DNA of 64,000 nucleotides from assembly GCA_050015055.1 (NCBI GenBank), contig JBEKCD010000014.1:1-64000 (forward strand). Direction: 5' to 3'. Each line of letters opens with the position of its first letter. Position 1 is the stretch's first letter. The notes below the pieces were generated by a model, which worked only from the letters and a program-made list of their open reading frames with translations, made no database searches and had not been told where the DNA came from. The translations under genes and the position numbers were made by a program. Of the stretch, positions 8,273-16,043 are shown piece after piece. The DNA is from JBEKCD01 sp050015055. Its GTDB lineage: Archaea; Thermoproteota; Bathyarchaeia; Bathyarchaeales; Bathycorpusculaceae.

Positions 8273-8380
8273 ATTACCTTTTTTTAGGTAATAGTAGCAG
8301 TGACTCACTATATAAGATTACCTATAACATTACCTAAATGTTTATATCTGAGCGTGCTATTAGGTAATAGCTTAGGTAAT
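8273..8380. promoter_or_regulatory. Operator array: six AGGTAAT/ATTACCT copies between abrB and transposase
   Basis: ATTACCT occurs at 8273-8279, 8317-8323 and 8329-8335. AGGTAAT occurs at 8286-8292, 8362-8368 and 8374-8380. They form three pairs: one inverted (13 bp apart) and two direct (12 bp apart, about one helical turn). The last ends five bases before the transposase ATG. The middle pair flanks the likely promoters (TATATAAG near 8310 and TTTATATCTG at 8341-8350). This looks like cooperative repressor binding that shuts off both divergent genes. Confidence 0.7.
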
Positions 8381-8385
8381 GCTGT

Positions 8386-9525
8386 ATGATAACTATACAA
8401 GAACTCGAAAAACGAAGAGAACAAAGAGGCTTAGAGATCGCCCACAAAGAACGGCAAGTAACCCGCATAGAAGAAACGTTCTACACGGTTCTTTCTCAAA
8501 GCGGAAACGGTGAGTACGCTGTTTCTCAGGTAGACCACGAATGGATCTGTGAGTGTCCAGATAACAAGTTTCGAAATGTGAAATGCAAACACATTTTTGC
8601 CGTGGAATTTTCTAAGTCAATGAGAGAAGCAACTCAAAGAATTAGTCCGATAGAAAACCTTTCAGCATGCATCTATTGCAATTCTTCCAATTTAATGAAA
8701 TATGGCTTACGAAAAAACAGAACTGGAAATCTCCAAGTATTCTACTGCCGAGATTGTCACAAATACTTCACTATCAACATCGGTTTTGAGAAGATGAAGC
8801 ATAACCCTCAGGCAATCACAAGCGCAATGCAACTATACTTCTCAGGTGAAAGCCTAAGAAACACTCAGAAGTCACTCAAACTCTTAGGGGTCGAAGTCTC
8901 CTACCGAACGATTCTCAACTGGATAAAAAAATACGTTGGGCTCATGAAAAACTATGTTGAAACCATTACTCCAAACGTAAGCGACACTTGGAGAGCTGAC
9001 GAAATATACATCAAAGTAAAAGGCGACATGAAATATTTGTTTGCTATGATGGATGATGAAACACGCTTCTGGATAGCTCAAGAAGTCGCCGAGACTAAAT
9101 ACACTCATGATGCACGCAAACTTTTGCAGATGTCAAAACAGTTGATGGGTAAGAAACCTATGACCTTCATTACCGATGGTCTTCCAGCGTACCATGATGC
9201 CTACAAAAAGGAGTTTTGGACACAGAAGAAAGAAACTCGAACAGAACACGTTAGGCACATCACTTTGAGAGGCGACCACAACAATAACAAAATGGAACGC
9301 ATGAACGGAGAAGTTAGAGACAGAGAAAAGACAATGCGAGGGCTAAAGACGAAAGACACACCGATTCTTACGGGGTATCAACTTTTTCACAACTATATTA
9401 GACCACATGAAAGCTTAGATGGAAGAACCCCCTCGGAAGCATGTGGAATAACAATAGAGGGAGAAAACAAGTGGAAAACTCTGATAGAAAACGCAAGCAA
9501 GACCAAAAAGCCCGAATCTTCCTAA
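8386..9525 (+). CDS. DDE transposase with N-terminal SWIM zinc finger and zinc ribbon
   Basis: The 379-residue protein has a SWIM-type finger (C55, C57, C67, H69), a CxxC...CxxC ribbon (C95, C98, C121, C124) and a helix-turn-helix (about 138-185). An IS6-like DDE core follows with D205 (WRADEIYIK), D264 (ITDGLPAY) and E304 (NNNKMERMNGEVRDREK). The core cuts and joins DNA ends. The SWIM and ribbon regions should bind the terminal repeats. The 8-bp target duplication fits this core type. The gene is intact and probably the mobiliser of 2421-10058. Its promoter is embedded in the AGGTAAT array, which suggests tight repression. Confidence 0.93.
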   Translation: MITIQELEKRREQRGLEIAHKERQVTRIEETFYTVLSQSGNGEYAVSQVDHEWICECPDNKFRNVKCKHIFAVEFSKSMREATQRISPIENLSACIYCNSSNLMKYGLRKNRTGNLQVFYCRDCHKYFTINIGFEKMKHNPQAITSAMQLYFSGESLRNTQKSLKLLGVEVSYRTILNWIKKYVGLMKNYVETITPNVSDTWRADEIYIKVKGDMKYLFAMMDDETRFWIAQEVAETKYTHDARKLLQMSKQLMGKKPMTFITDGLPAYHDAYKKEFWTQKKETRTEHVRHITLRGDHNNNKMERMNGEVRDREKTMRGLKTKDTPILTGYQLFHNYIRPHESLDGRTPSEACGITIEGENKWKTLIENASKTKKPESS

Positions 9526-9887
9526 ATTTCTGTCAGGCTTCTCTTGGTCAAGTCATAATTGTAAGAATGCACGATAAAATAGACCGCTTTCTCTATGTCA
9601 CTTTCTTGAAGTATCTTGAACACTGAGGGGTAAGCTTTTGCCCATATTTGGGATGCAGGTGTCGATTCCAGTCTGTCATCGTAGGATAATGGTAGTTCCG
9701 TGAATAGTCGTATTTGCTTCTTAAAAGGTTCTAAGTAAGCGATGTTTCTTCTGGTTACTTGACTTCTGAAAGATACCCAGTTTTCAGCTTCATTGTATTG
9801 TATAGAATCGATTTCCTTGATTACTTTTGACTTAATCTTCTCTAACCATTCAAGTGTTTTGGGAGAGGCTGTGTCCAAGATAGTCAA
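9522..9887 (-). CDS. Hypothetical protein, 121 aa, possibly DUF5655-like
   Basis: The protein has a helix-rich N-terminus (TLEWLEKIKSKVIKEIDS), then FRSQVTRRNIAYLEPFKKQIRLFTEL and a C-terminal ESDIEKAVYFIVHSYNY. This resembles small DUF5655-type proteins that occur alone or fused to restriction and defence enzymes. That match is from memory and tentative. Its tail overlaps the convergent transposase by 4 bp. It is the last cargo gene before the right terminal repeat. No catalytic motif is visible. Confidence 0.55.
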   Translation of the reverse strand: MTILDTASPKTLEWLEKIKSKVIKEIDSIQYNEAENWVSFRSQVTRRNIAYLEPFKKQIRLFTELPLSYDDRLESTPASQIWAKAYPSVFKILQESDIEKAVYFIVHSYNYDLTKRSLTEI

Positions 9888-10007
9888 ATCAATTCCCCCA
9901 ATGAAACGGTCACAGGGCTATTCCAGATCAACACAAAATATGCAGAATATAATCTTGACGGAAGAAATGAACCATCACCCGAGAGTTAACGTGGAAACGA
10001 ACCCTTA

Positions 10008-10058
10008 CCAAACGGTTTTTCACATGAACCCCAAACCAAACGGAGACTTCACAGAACC
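10008..10058 (-). repeat. Right terminal inverted repeat of the transposon
   Basis: Positions 10035-10058 are the exact complement of 2421-2444. Positions 10008-10023 match the complement of 2455-2470 at 14 of 16 bases. The distance from the outer edge differs by one base between ends, as expected for two independently drifting ends. Confidence 0.9.
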
Positions 10059-10066
10059 TCTAATTG
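10059..10066 (+). repeat. Right copy of 8-bp target-site duplication
   Basis: TCTAATTG follows the right terminal repeat without a gap and is identical to 2413-2420. The copies are unmutated. Confidence 0.92.
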
Positions 10067-10176
10067 CATTCTCATCAGAACACATCCACATGAATCATAT
10101 TGGACATATCCTCGGATGTGGCTTATCGGTCTTCAGCGTGTGCATTTAGAATTGATAATCGCATGTTTTGGTGCAG

Positions 10177-10641
10177 CTATGGTGAGCGGTTGTTCTTTTC
10201 CGGTAGCCAGTAGGCTTTTTTCTCTCCTTTTTGGGTTATGACGTGTTCTTTCTTGAAGATGGGTGCTTCCCTTTTGTATCTTTCTACGGCTTCTTGAAGG
10301 ATGGGGAAGATGTTTTGGCGGTGGGAGCCTGCGACCAGGACGTACACTAGATCTTCGCCGGGGCTGAATTCTCCGAGCATGTGGTGTATTTCGACGTCTG
10401 TTACGCCTGGCTTCTTTCGCAGGTCGTCGCATATTTCCGCGAGCGTTTGGTTTGCCTTTTCCTCGTATGCTTCAAGTTGCAGTTTTTCAACTTTTTCGCC
10501 CTTTTTTGCCTCCTCGCGAACGATTCCGATGAATAGCGTGATTGCTCCCGCCTTTTTGAAGCTGGGTTCTTTCTTGGCATTGTTTATCATGTCAAGAAGA
10601 GAGAATGTTCCTTTATGATGAACTCCCGCTCGTTTCGACAT
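10177..10641 (-). CDS. moaE: Molybdopterin synthase catalytic subunit MoaE
   Basis: The 154-residue protein carries the MoaE landmarks: GAITLFIGIVRE (32-43), LEAYEEKA (57-63), HHMLGEFSPGEDLVYVLVAGSHR (86-108) and RYKREAPIFKKE (121-132) with the catalytic lysines. MoaE adds sulfur from MoaD thiocarboxylate to precursor Z to make the dithiolene of molybdopterin or tungstopterin. No moaD or other cofactor gene is adjacent. It sits between the transposon and a divergently regulated reductase, on the same strand as that reductase, with a 54-bp gap. Confidence 0.92.
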   Translation of the reverse strand: MSKRAGVHHKGTFSLLDMINNAKKEPSFKKAGAITLFIGIVREEAKKGEKVEKLQLEAYEEKANQTLAEICDDLRKKPGVTDVEIHHMLGEFSPGEDLVYVLVAGSHRQNIFPILQEAVERYKREAPIFKKEHVITQKGEKKAYWLPEKNNRSP

Positions 10642-10695
10642 GTTGTCACCAAGGGCCGATTTGTGCGGTTCTAAGGATTTGCGCGTTGTTTCTGG

Positions 10696-11736
10696 TCAGG
10701 ATGCCTTTATGTATTTGCGCATATCCTCCGGAGTGGCGGAGGGAACGGACATGTCTTTCATCGTGTACAAGCCGGCTGGCGCGTTGATTACTCTTGGAAT
10801 TGCATTGACGACGACTGCCACTGTTCCTATGTCGCCGTGGACACAGGGTTGGATTTTCTGGTTGATGTTCGGAACGCCCTTGATTGTTACCGAGTCGTAT
10901 TCTTCTTCGGCACCTATGTACGCTTGGAAATCCAGGTTTATCACTTCTCTGTTTTCCATTATGCCCTTTGCTTTCTGTTTCAAGCCGGCTACTTTCCCCG
11001 CGTTGACTTTTATGTCCTTGCTTTCAACGGTTTTCTTGGCGATGACCGGTTCGACGGATTGCACGACTATCTTGTCAAGTTTCCATGCTAGGGCACTGGC
11101 GATCATGCCTATGGACTGTTCGAGGCCTACGTGTCCGGTGATATGCTTCTCGCTGATTTTCTTTTGAAATTCTTTGACAGTTAACCCTGCTCCTATCTTT
11201 TTCTGGAACGGTACGCGCCTCGTACCTGCGTTCATGACCCTTGTCACTTCGATTTTCTCTATTTTTTCGCATGCGGAAGTGAGTGTTATTGCCAGCGTGT
11301 CCATCAGAAACCCGGGGTTTATCCCTGTGCCTAGGACTGTTGCGTCATGCTTCTTGGCTAGGGCGTCTAGTTGTTCTGCGAGTTTTGGCTCGGAAACGTA
11401 GGGGTATGACAGTTCTTCGCAGGTTGATATGACGTTGACGCCTTGTTTCAGGATTGAGGCTATCTGTGGATACGTGTCCTTGAGGAAGGATGAGGTTGTG
11501 TGGATTGCGATGTCCGCCTTTGTCTTCTGGAGTGCGGATTCGACGTTTTCTGAAATTTTGATTCCGACTTTTCGTTTCAGGTCCAGGACTTCGCCAAGGT
11601 CTTTTCCAACCTTGTCTTTGGCCACGTCAACCGCGCCGACTATTTCTACTCCTTCTTTTTCGAGCAAGAACTTGGCGATGAAACCGCCAACAGCACCCAT
11701 CCCGTACGATATGACTTTTACGTTCTCCATGAGCAC
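10696..11736 (-). CDS. 2,4-diaminopentanoate dehydrogenase-like NAD(P)-dependent oxidoreductase (DapB superfamily)
   Basis: The 346-residue product starts with a Rossmann motif (VISYGMGAVGGFIAKFLLE) followed by VEIVGAVDVAKDKVGKDLGE. It has CEELSYPY and GTGINPGFLMDTL, as in the ornithine-fermentation enzyme 2,4-diaminopentanoate dehydrogenase and other DapB-related enzymes. It likely oxidises an amino group or reduces an imine with NAD(P). No other ornithine-pathway genes are near, so the true substrate is open. A GTG at 11736 lies 5 nt after GAGGAGGG, and an ATG at 11730 is the alternative. A minus-strand TATA box lies at about 11775-11786. Confidence 0.8.
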   Translation of the reverse strand: MLMENVKVISYGMGAVGGFIAKFLLEKEGVEIVGAVDVAKDKVGKDLGEVLDLKRKVGIKISENVESALQKTKADIAIHTTSSFLKDTYPQIASILKQGVNVISTCEELSYPYVSEPKLAEQLDALAKKHDATVLGTGINPGFLMDTLAITLTSACEKIEKIEVTRVMNAGTRRVPFQKKIGAGLTVKEFQKKISEKHITGHVGLEQSIGMIASALAWKLDKIVVQSVEPVIAKKTVESKDIKVNAGKVAGLKQKAKGIMENREVINLDFQAYIGAEEEYDSVTIKGVPNINQKIQPCVHGDIGTVAVVVNAIPRVINAPAGLYTMKDMSVPSATPEDMRKYIKAS

Positions 11737-11774
11737 TTTGCCCTCCTCGGAGCGTATGTTTTATTCGGGTTTGA

Positions 11775-11786
11775 CCATATAAAAGT
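11775..11786 (-). promoter_or_regulatory. TATA box of the reductase/moaE unit
   Basis: On the minus strand this reads CACTTTTATATGG, a strong archaeal TATA box. It lies about 40 nt upstream of the start at 11736. It is back to back with the hdr-kor promoter 55-60 bp away. Confidence 0.65.
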
Positions 11787-11840
11787 GTGTCTGGGCAGCG
11801 CTTGACTTGGATGTTAATTTAAAACCTTTACGTTTGTAAA

Positions 11841-11850
11841 CTTTTATATC
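11841..11850 (+). promoter_or_regulatory. TATA box of the hdr-kor operon
   Basis: CTTTTATATC lies about 40 nt before the TTG start, with a GAGGGGAGG ribosome site at about 11868-11876. The same ten bases occur, in the opposite direction, upstream of the nfnAB-like genes (complement of 25890-25899). Confidence 0.7.
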
Positions 11851-11885
11851 TATGGCAACGCCCAGTAGAGGGGAGGGCGCAAGGG

Positions 11886-13328
11886 TTGGAAAGTTCAGGA
11901 ACTGGTGTCTCCAAACAAGTTCTTGAAAGGATTCTGGATGCTGAGAAGCTCAAGTATTGCTTCGAATGCGGCATCTGCACAGCCAGCTGTTCCATGGCTG
12001 AGATGCTTGGAAACGGCTACAACCCTCGGACTCTTCTGGAGGAGATTTACCTGAACCCGGAAACCGTGCTCGGTTCGGATGAGCTTTGGCTGTGCGCCTG
12101 GTGTTACCGCTGCCAAAAACGTTGCCCACAAGGCTTGAAACTCCCTGAGATATTCTTGTCCATCAGGGCAATCGCCAAGGAACATGGCAACGTCAAGTCC
12201 TTTGACAGGGCTCTTCAGAAAATCGTGAAGAACATTCCTCTTCCACTCATCACAACATTGGTTTGCTTCCACCCTGAACGTGCCGGACTCGAAAATGAGA
12301 AAGTCCTAGAACAGATTGAGCAGATTCGCGGAGAATGGCTCAAGACGAAGAAAGCCGAGAAATCAACTAAAGCGGCAGAAAAGGTTGCGGTTATAGGCTC
12401 TGGGCCGGCTGGTCTCACTGTCACGTATGAATTGAGCAAAAAGGGGTATCAGGTCACCATTTTTGAAGCTCTTCCAGAACTCGGCGGGATGCTTAGGAAG
12501 TGCATACCTGAGTATCGTCTGCCCAAGAAGGTTTTGACTAGGGAGATCCAGTTCATACAAGACTTGGGCGTCGAAGTCAAAACGTGTACAGAAGTTGGGA
12601 AGGATGTTCGTTTTGAGGACTTTCAGAAGGAGGGGTACAGGGCAGTTTTCATCGGTGCAGGGGCTCATAAGAGTCAGGGGTTGAGGGTGGAAGGCCGAGA
12701 CTTGAATGGGGTAACTCATGCTCTTGACTTTTTGTGGGGTTCAAATTCTGGCAAGAAACTGGAAATCGGCAAAAACGTCGTCGTAGTCGGAGGCGGAAAC
12801 GTCGCTGTTGACGCTGCAAGAACTGCCTTACTCAAAGGGGCAAAAGAGGTTACGATACTGTATCGTAGGTCGAAGGAGGAGATGCCTGCAAACCTGTGGG
12901 AGGTCAAAGAGGCAGAGGATGAAGGTGTGAAAATAGAGTTTCTGGTCTCACCTAAGAAGATTTTAGGAGAAAAGGGCAGGGTTTCTGCCATAGAGTGTGT
13001 TCGCATGCAGCTAGGCGAGCCAGATGAGAGCGGTAGGAGGAAGGCATTTCCTGTGGAGGGTTCGGAGTTTAGACGGGAAACTGACATGGTGGTTCTTGCT
13101 ATAGGCGAGGCTCCGGACGTGGGGTTTTTGCCGAAGCAGGTTGAGTTGAACGATGACGGCACGGTTTGGGTTAACCCCATAACGATGGAAACCAGCACGC
13201 CTGGCCTCTTTGCTGGCGGAGACGCTGTAACTGGGCCTGCGTCGGTGATAGAAGCAATTCGAGACGGAAAGCGGGCCGCAGAGTCAATCGAATCCTATTT
13301 GAAGTCTGAGGAGAGAGTCAGAAAATGA
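11886..13328 (+). CDS. HdrC-like iron-sulfur domain fused to NfnB/GltD-like FAD-NAD(P) oxidoreductase
   Basis: The 480-residue protein has two HdrC-type [4Fe-4S] motifs near the start (CFECGICTASC, CAWCYRCQKRCP). A GltD/NfnB flavoprotein follows: FAD motif VIGSGPAGLTVTYEL near 163, second dinucleotide motif VVVGGGNVAVDAA near 300, and FAGGDAVTGP at the end. HdrC normally passes electrons between HdrA and HdrB, and NfnB-type domains exchange hydride with NAD(P)H. The fusion implies that NAD(P)H feeds, or is made by, the HdrA encoded next. The start is a TTG after GAGGGGAGG. The stop overlaps the hdrA start by 4 bp (ATGA), so the two are translationally coupled. Confidence 0.88.
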   Translation: MESSGTGVSKQVLERILDAEKLKYCFECGICTASCSMAEMLGNGYNPRTLLEEIYLNPETVLGSDELWLCAWCYRCQKRCPQGLKLPEIFLSIRAIAKEHGNVKSFDRALQKIVKNIPLPLITTLVCFHPERAGLENEKVLEQIEQIRGEWLKTKKAEKSTKAAEKVAVIGSGPAGLTVTYELSKKGYQVTIFEALPELGGMLRKCIPEYRLPKKVLTREIQFIQDLGVEVKTCTEVGKDVRFEDFQKEGYRAVFIGAGAHKSQGLRVEGRDLNGVTHALDFLWGSNSGKKLEIGKNVVVVGGGNVAVDAARTALLKGAKEVTILYRRSKEEMPANLWEVKEAEDEGVKIEFLVSPKKILGEKGRVSAIECVRMQLGEPDESGRRKAFPVEGSEFRRETDMVVLAIGEAPDVGFLPKQVELNDDGTVWVNPITMETSTPGLFAGGDAVTGPASVIEAIRDGKRAAESIESYLKSEERVRK

Positions 13329-15760
13329 GCGAGAGCAAGGAATCAAAGCCCAAACAGGATGGTCAGATTCGCATCGGAGTTTACGTTTGCCACTGCGGCT
13401 TGAACATCGCGGGTTCAGTGGACTGCGAGGAGGTTGCCCAGTTTGCAGCGACCTTGCCGAACGTCGTCTTAGCTCAGGACAATCGGTACACTTGTTCAGA
13501 TCAGGGCCAGGCTGGAATAAAGAAGGATATTCAAGAGCAAAAGCTAAACCGCGTTGTGGTGGCATCATGTTCTCCTCGTCTTCATGAACCGACGTTTAGA
13601 AAGGCGTGCGAAGATGCTGGTTTGAATAAGTATCTTTTTGAAATGGCTAACATTCGTGAACATTGCAGTTGGGTTCACCTGTACGATAAAGAAGCGGCGA
13701 CTGAGAAGGCCAAGGACCTTGTCAAAATGGCCGTGGCCAAGGTTGCTCTTCTTGAACCGGAAGATGAGGTTTCAGTCCCGATTACTCGAAAAGCATTGGT
13801 TATCGGCGGCGGTGTGGCTGGCATCCAAGCGGCCCTGGATCTTGCTGACACTGGCTACAAGGTGTACCTGGTGGAGAAGGAGCCAAGCATAGGCGGCATG
13901 ATGGCGAGGATTGACAAGACTTTTCCAACTATGGACTGTTCTATTTGCATTCTTGCGCCAAAGATGTCTGATGCGGGTCATCATCCGAACATTGAGCTCC
14001 TAACCAACAGTGAAGTTGCTGAAGTGAAGGGTTACATCGGCAACTTTCACGTCAAGGTGCTGAGGAAGCCGCGGTACGTTACCAAGGATTGCTCAGCTTG
14101 CGGGGAATGTGTAAGAGTTTGCCCTATCGTGGCTCCGAACGAGTTTGACGTGGGTCTGGCGGTAAGACATGGTGTCTATACTCCGTTTGCTCAGGCCGTA
14201 CCCTCGACGTACATCATTGACATGAACCTCTGTCTCAACAAGGAAGGCGTAATCGTTTGTGACAAGTGCACGAAGGCGTGCGAGAGGCAGGCAATTAGCT
14301 TTGAAATGAAACCTGTGACCGAAGAGCTTGAGGTGGGCACGATAATCGTTGCGACTGGAGCAGACGTTTTTGACCCTTCGGTCCTGCCTAACTACGGGTA
14401 CGGCAAGATTGCGAACGTGATCACGTCTCTTGAATTTGAAAGATTGATAAACGCTGGCGGCCCTTCCGGCGGCCATCTGATAAGGCCAAGTGACAAACAG
14501 ATTCCAAAGCGTGTGGCCTTCGTTCAATGCGTAGGCTCAAGGTCTGACAGGAGTGGAAGGCTCTACTGCAGCAACGTTTGCTGCATGAACACGATTAAGG
14601 ACAGCCTGCTGATTAAGGAACACTGGCCTGACACTGAAATCTACGTTTTTTACGTTGACATAAGGGCTTACGGTAAGGGTTTCGAGGACCTTTACAAGCG
14701 CGCCAGAAACGCAGGAGTCGTTTTCATACGCGGACTGCCGGCTGAAATCGTTGAGGACAAGAAGACTCATAACGTGTGGCTCATAGGCGAGAACACGCTG
14801 AGGAAGGAAGTGTACAGAATAAGCGCGGACATGGCAATTCTCTCGATAGGCTTGGAGGCTAGAAAAGACAGCGAGACGATTCAGCGTCTGCTGACGCTTT
14901 CGAGAAACCAGGATGGCTTCTTCCTTGAGGCACATCCGAAGCTCAGGCCTGTTGACGCTGCTACAGGCGGGGTTTTCTTTGCCGGTTGCGCTGAATCTCC
15001 AAAGGACATAAAAGACAGTGTGACTCAAGCAAGCGCGGCTGCAGCTCGCGCGGGCATTTTGATGGCAAAAGGACAAGTGACGGTCGAGGCTATCACTCCT
15101 ATCACTTTTCCTGAAAAGTGCAAGGCTTGTGGGCTATGCGTTAAGGTCTGCCCGTACAACGCGATTAGTTTGAACAAGGATTTGAAACGGGTTGAAATCA
15201 TTGAGGCAGCGTGCGGCGGTTGCGGGACCTGCGCGGCGGAATGCAACTTCGGCGCCCTGACACAAAAACATTTCACGGATGAACAGATAACGGCTCAGAT
15301 AGACGCTATCACGGAGAGTGAGCCGGAGAAGAAGATTGTTGCTTTTTGTTGCAACTGGTGCTCTTACGCCGGCGCGGACTTCGCAGGGGTGAGTAGAATG
15401 CAGTACCCACCGAACGCACGGATCATAAGGACGATGTGTTCTGGACGCGTTTCTCAGAAGTTTGTTGAGAGGGCTTTTGCGAGGGGCGCTGCCAGCGTGC
15501 TTGTGTCTGGTTGTCATTTGGGTGACTGCCACTACATTAACGCTAATTATCAGACGCAGAAGCGCGTAGAGCGGTTGTGGAAGAAGATGGAGCAGAACGG
15601 GTTGGACAAGCAGAGACTGCAACTTCTGTGGGCTTCAGCGGCAGAAGGCGAAAAGTTCGCCTCGAAGATGCGTGAGATGAAAACGATAGTAGAGAAGGCT
15701 AAGCCTGAGGAGATTGAGAAAGGCAAGAAGGTTTTTGCTAAGGCATTGGAGGGCGACTAA
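13325..15760 (+). CDS. hdrA: HdrA-like flavoprotein fused to C-terminal MvhD/FrhD domain
   Basis: The 811-residue protein contains the HdrA N-terminal part (VYVCHCGLNIAG), an FAD motif (VIGGGVAGIQAALDLA), the conserved TFPTMDCSICILAPKM loop and several ferredoxin motifs (CSACGECVRVCP, CKACGLCVKVCP, CGGCGTCAAEC). From about residue 660 an MvhD domain follows, with its cysteines kept (FCCNWCSYAG, MCSGRVS, GCHLGDC). HdrA holds the bifurcating FAD, and MvhD links it to the hydrogenase MvhAG or to another donor. It is cytoplasmic. Placed between an NfnB-like fusion and korDABC, it probably balances ferredoxin, NAD(P)H and H2 or another donor. No CCG-type HdrB is in this operon. Confidence 0.9.
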   Translation: MSESKESKPKQDGQIRIGVYVCHCGLNIAGSVDCEEVAQFAATLPNVVLAQDNRYTCSDQGQAGIKKDIQEQKLNRVVVASCSPRLHEPTFRKACEDAGLNKYLFEMANIREHCSWVHLYDKEAATEKAKDLVKMAVAKVALLEPEDEVSVPITRKALVIGGGVAGIQAALDLADTGYKVYLVEKEPSIGGMMARIDKTFPTMDCSICILAPKMSDAGHHPNIELLTNSEVAEVKGYIGNFHVKVLRKPRYVTKDCSACGECVRVCPIVAPNEFDVGLAVRHGVYTPFAQAVPSTYIIDMNLCLNKEGVIVCDKCTKACERQAISFEMKPVTEELEVGTIIVATGADVFDPSVLPNYGYGKIANVITSLEFERLINAGGPSGGHLIRPSDKQIPKRVAFVQCVGSRSDRSGRLYCSNVCCMNTIKDSLLIKEHWPDTEIYVFYVDIRAYGKGFEDLYKRARNAGVVFIRGLPAEIVEDKKTHNVWLIGENTLRKEVYRISADMAILSIGLEARKDSETIQRLLTLSRNQDGFFLEAHPKLRPVDAATGGVFFAGCAESPKDIKDSVTQASAAAARAGILMAKGQVTVEAITPITFPEKCKACGLCVKVCPYNAISLNKDLKRVEIIEAACGGCGTCAAECNFGALTQKHFTDEQITAQIDAITESEPEKKIVAFCCNWCSYAGADFAGVSRMQYPPNARIIRTMCSGRVSQKFVERAFARGAASVLVSGCHLGDCHYINANYQTQKRVERLWKKMEQNGLDKQRLQLLWASAAEGEKFASKMREMKTIVEKAKPEEIEKGKKVFAKALEGD

Positions 15761-15763
15761 AGT

Positions 15764-16042
15764 ATGCCCGAAAGGATTCGCCATGCTCCACTTGACTTGG
15801 AACAGATCAAGCCTGCAAAGGCGGAAATCCATTTGATTAAGGATGAGTGCAAGGGATGCGGTTACTGCATTGAATTCTGTCCGAAGAAAGTTCTAGAAGA
15901 GTCAGACGAAATAAACGCAAGAGGTGTTCATCCGCCGAAAGTTGTGGATGAAGACAAATGCATAATATGCAGCTTCTGCAGTGCAGTTTGTCCAGATTTT
16001 GCAATTTTCGTGGTTGAAAAAAAGAACAAGGAAGGAAAATGA
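15764..16042 (+). CDS. korD: 2-oxoacid:ferredoxin oxidoreductase delta subunit (ferredoxin-like)
   Basis: The 92-residue protein has two [4Fe-4S] motifs, CKGCGYCIEFCPKK (29-42) and CIICSFCSAVCPD near residue 67, and no membrane segment. Such a subunit passes electrons from the thiamine-diphosphate subunit to ferredoxin. It begins 4 bp after the hdrA stop and is followed at once by the alpha, beta and gamma subunits. The D-A-B-C order matches 2-oxoglutarate-type enzymes. Confidence 0.9.
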   Translation: MPERIRHAPLDLEQIKPAKAEIHLIKDECKGCGYCIEFCPKKVLEESDEINARGVHPPKVVDEDKCIICSFCSAVCPDFAIFVVEKKNKEGK

Positions 16043-16043
16043 T

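Larger units (their letters stand above)
2421..10058. mobile_element. 7.6-kb transposon carrying R-M genes, TBP, AbrB regulator and DDE transposase
   Basis: The left end (2421-2444) and right end (10035-10058) are exact 24-bp reverse complements, directly flanked by TCTAATTG at 2413-2420 and 10059-10066. A second block matches 14 of 16 bases (2455-2470 versus the complement of 10008-10023). These are the marks of a single cut-and-insert event with an 8-bp target duplication. The order inside is: 36-aa protein (+), 69-aa protein (+), TBP (-), nuclease (-), HsdR-HsdM fusion (+), HsdS (+), AbrB (-), transposase (+), hypothetical protein (-). The interior looks more AT-rich than the flanking operons. 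An 8-bp duplication fits IS6-like and several other DDE families. That the internal transposase moves the whole unit is inference. Confidence 0.93.

Noticed and set aside
8085..9525. A short insertion sequence made only of abrB and transposase, nested in the larger unit
   Set aside because: I found no second pair of inverted repeats or target duplication around these two genes; the AGGTAAT words lie on one side only.
9793..10149. Open frame of 118 codons on the plus strand
   Set aside because: It runs through the right terminal repeat and target duplication and overlaps the 121-aa gene on the other strand, with no ribosome site or recognisable pattern.
13387..13587. Alternative frames within hdrA and other GC-richer genes
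   Set aside because: They lie wholly inside strongly supported genes and show no independent start signals or family match.
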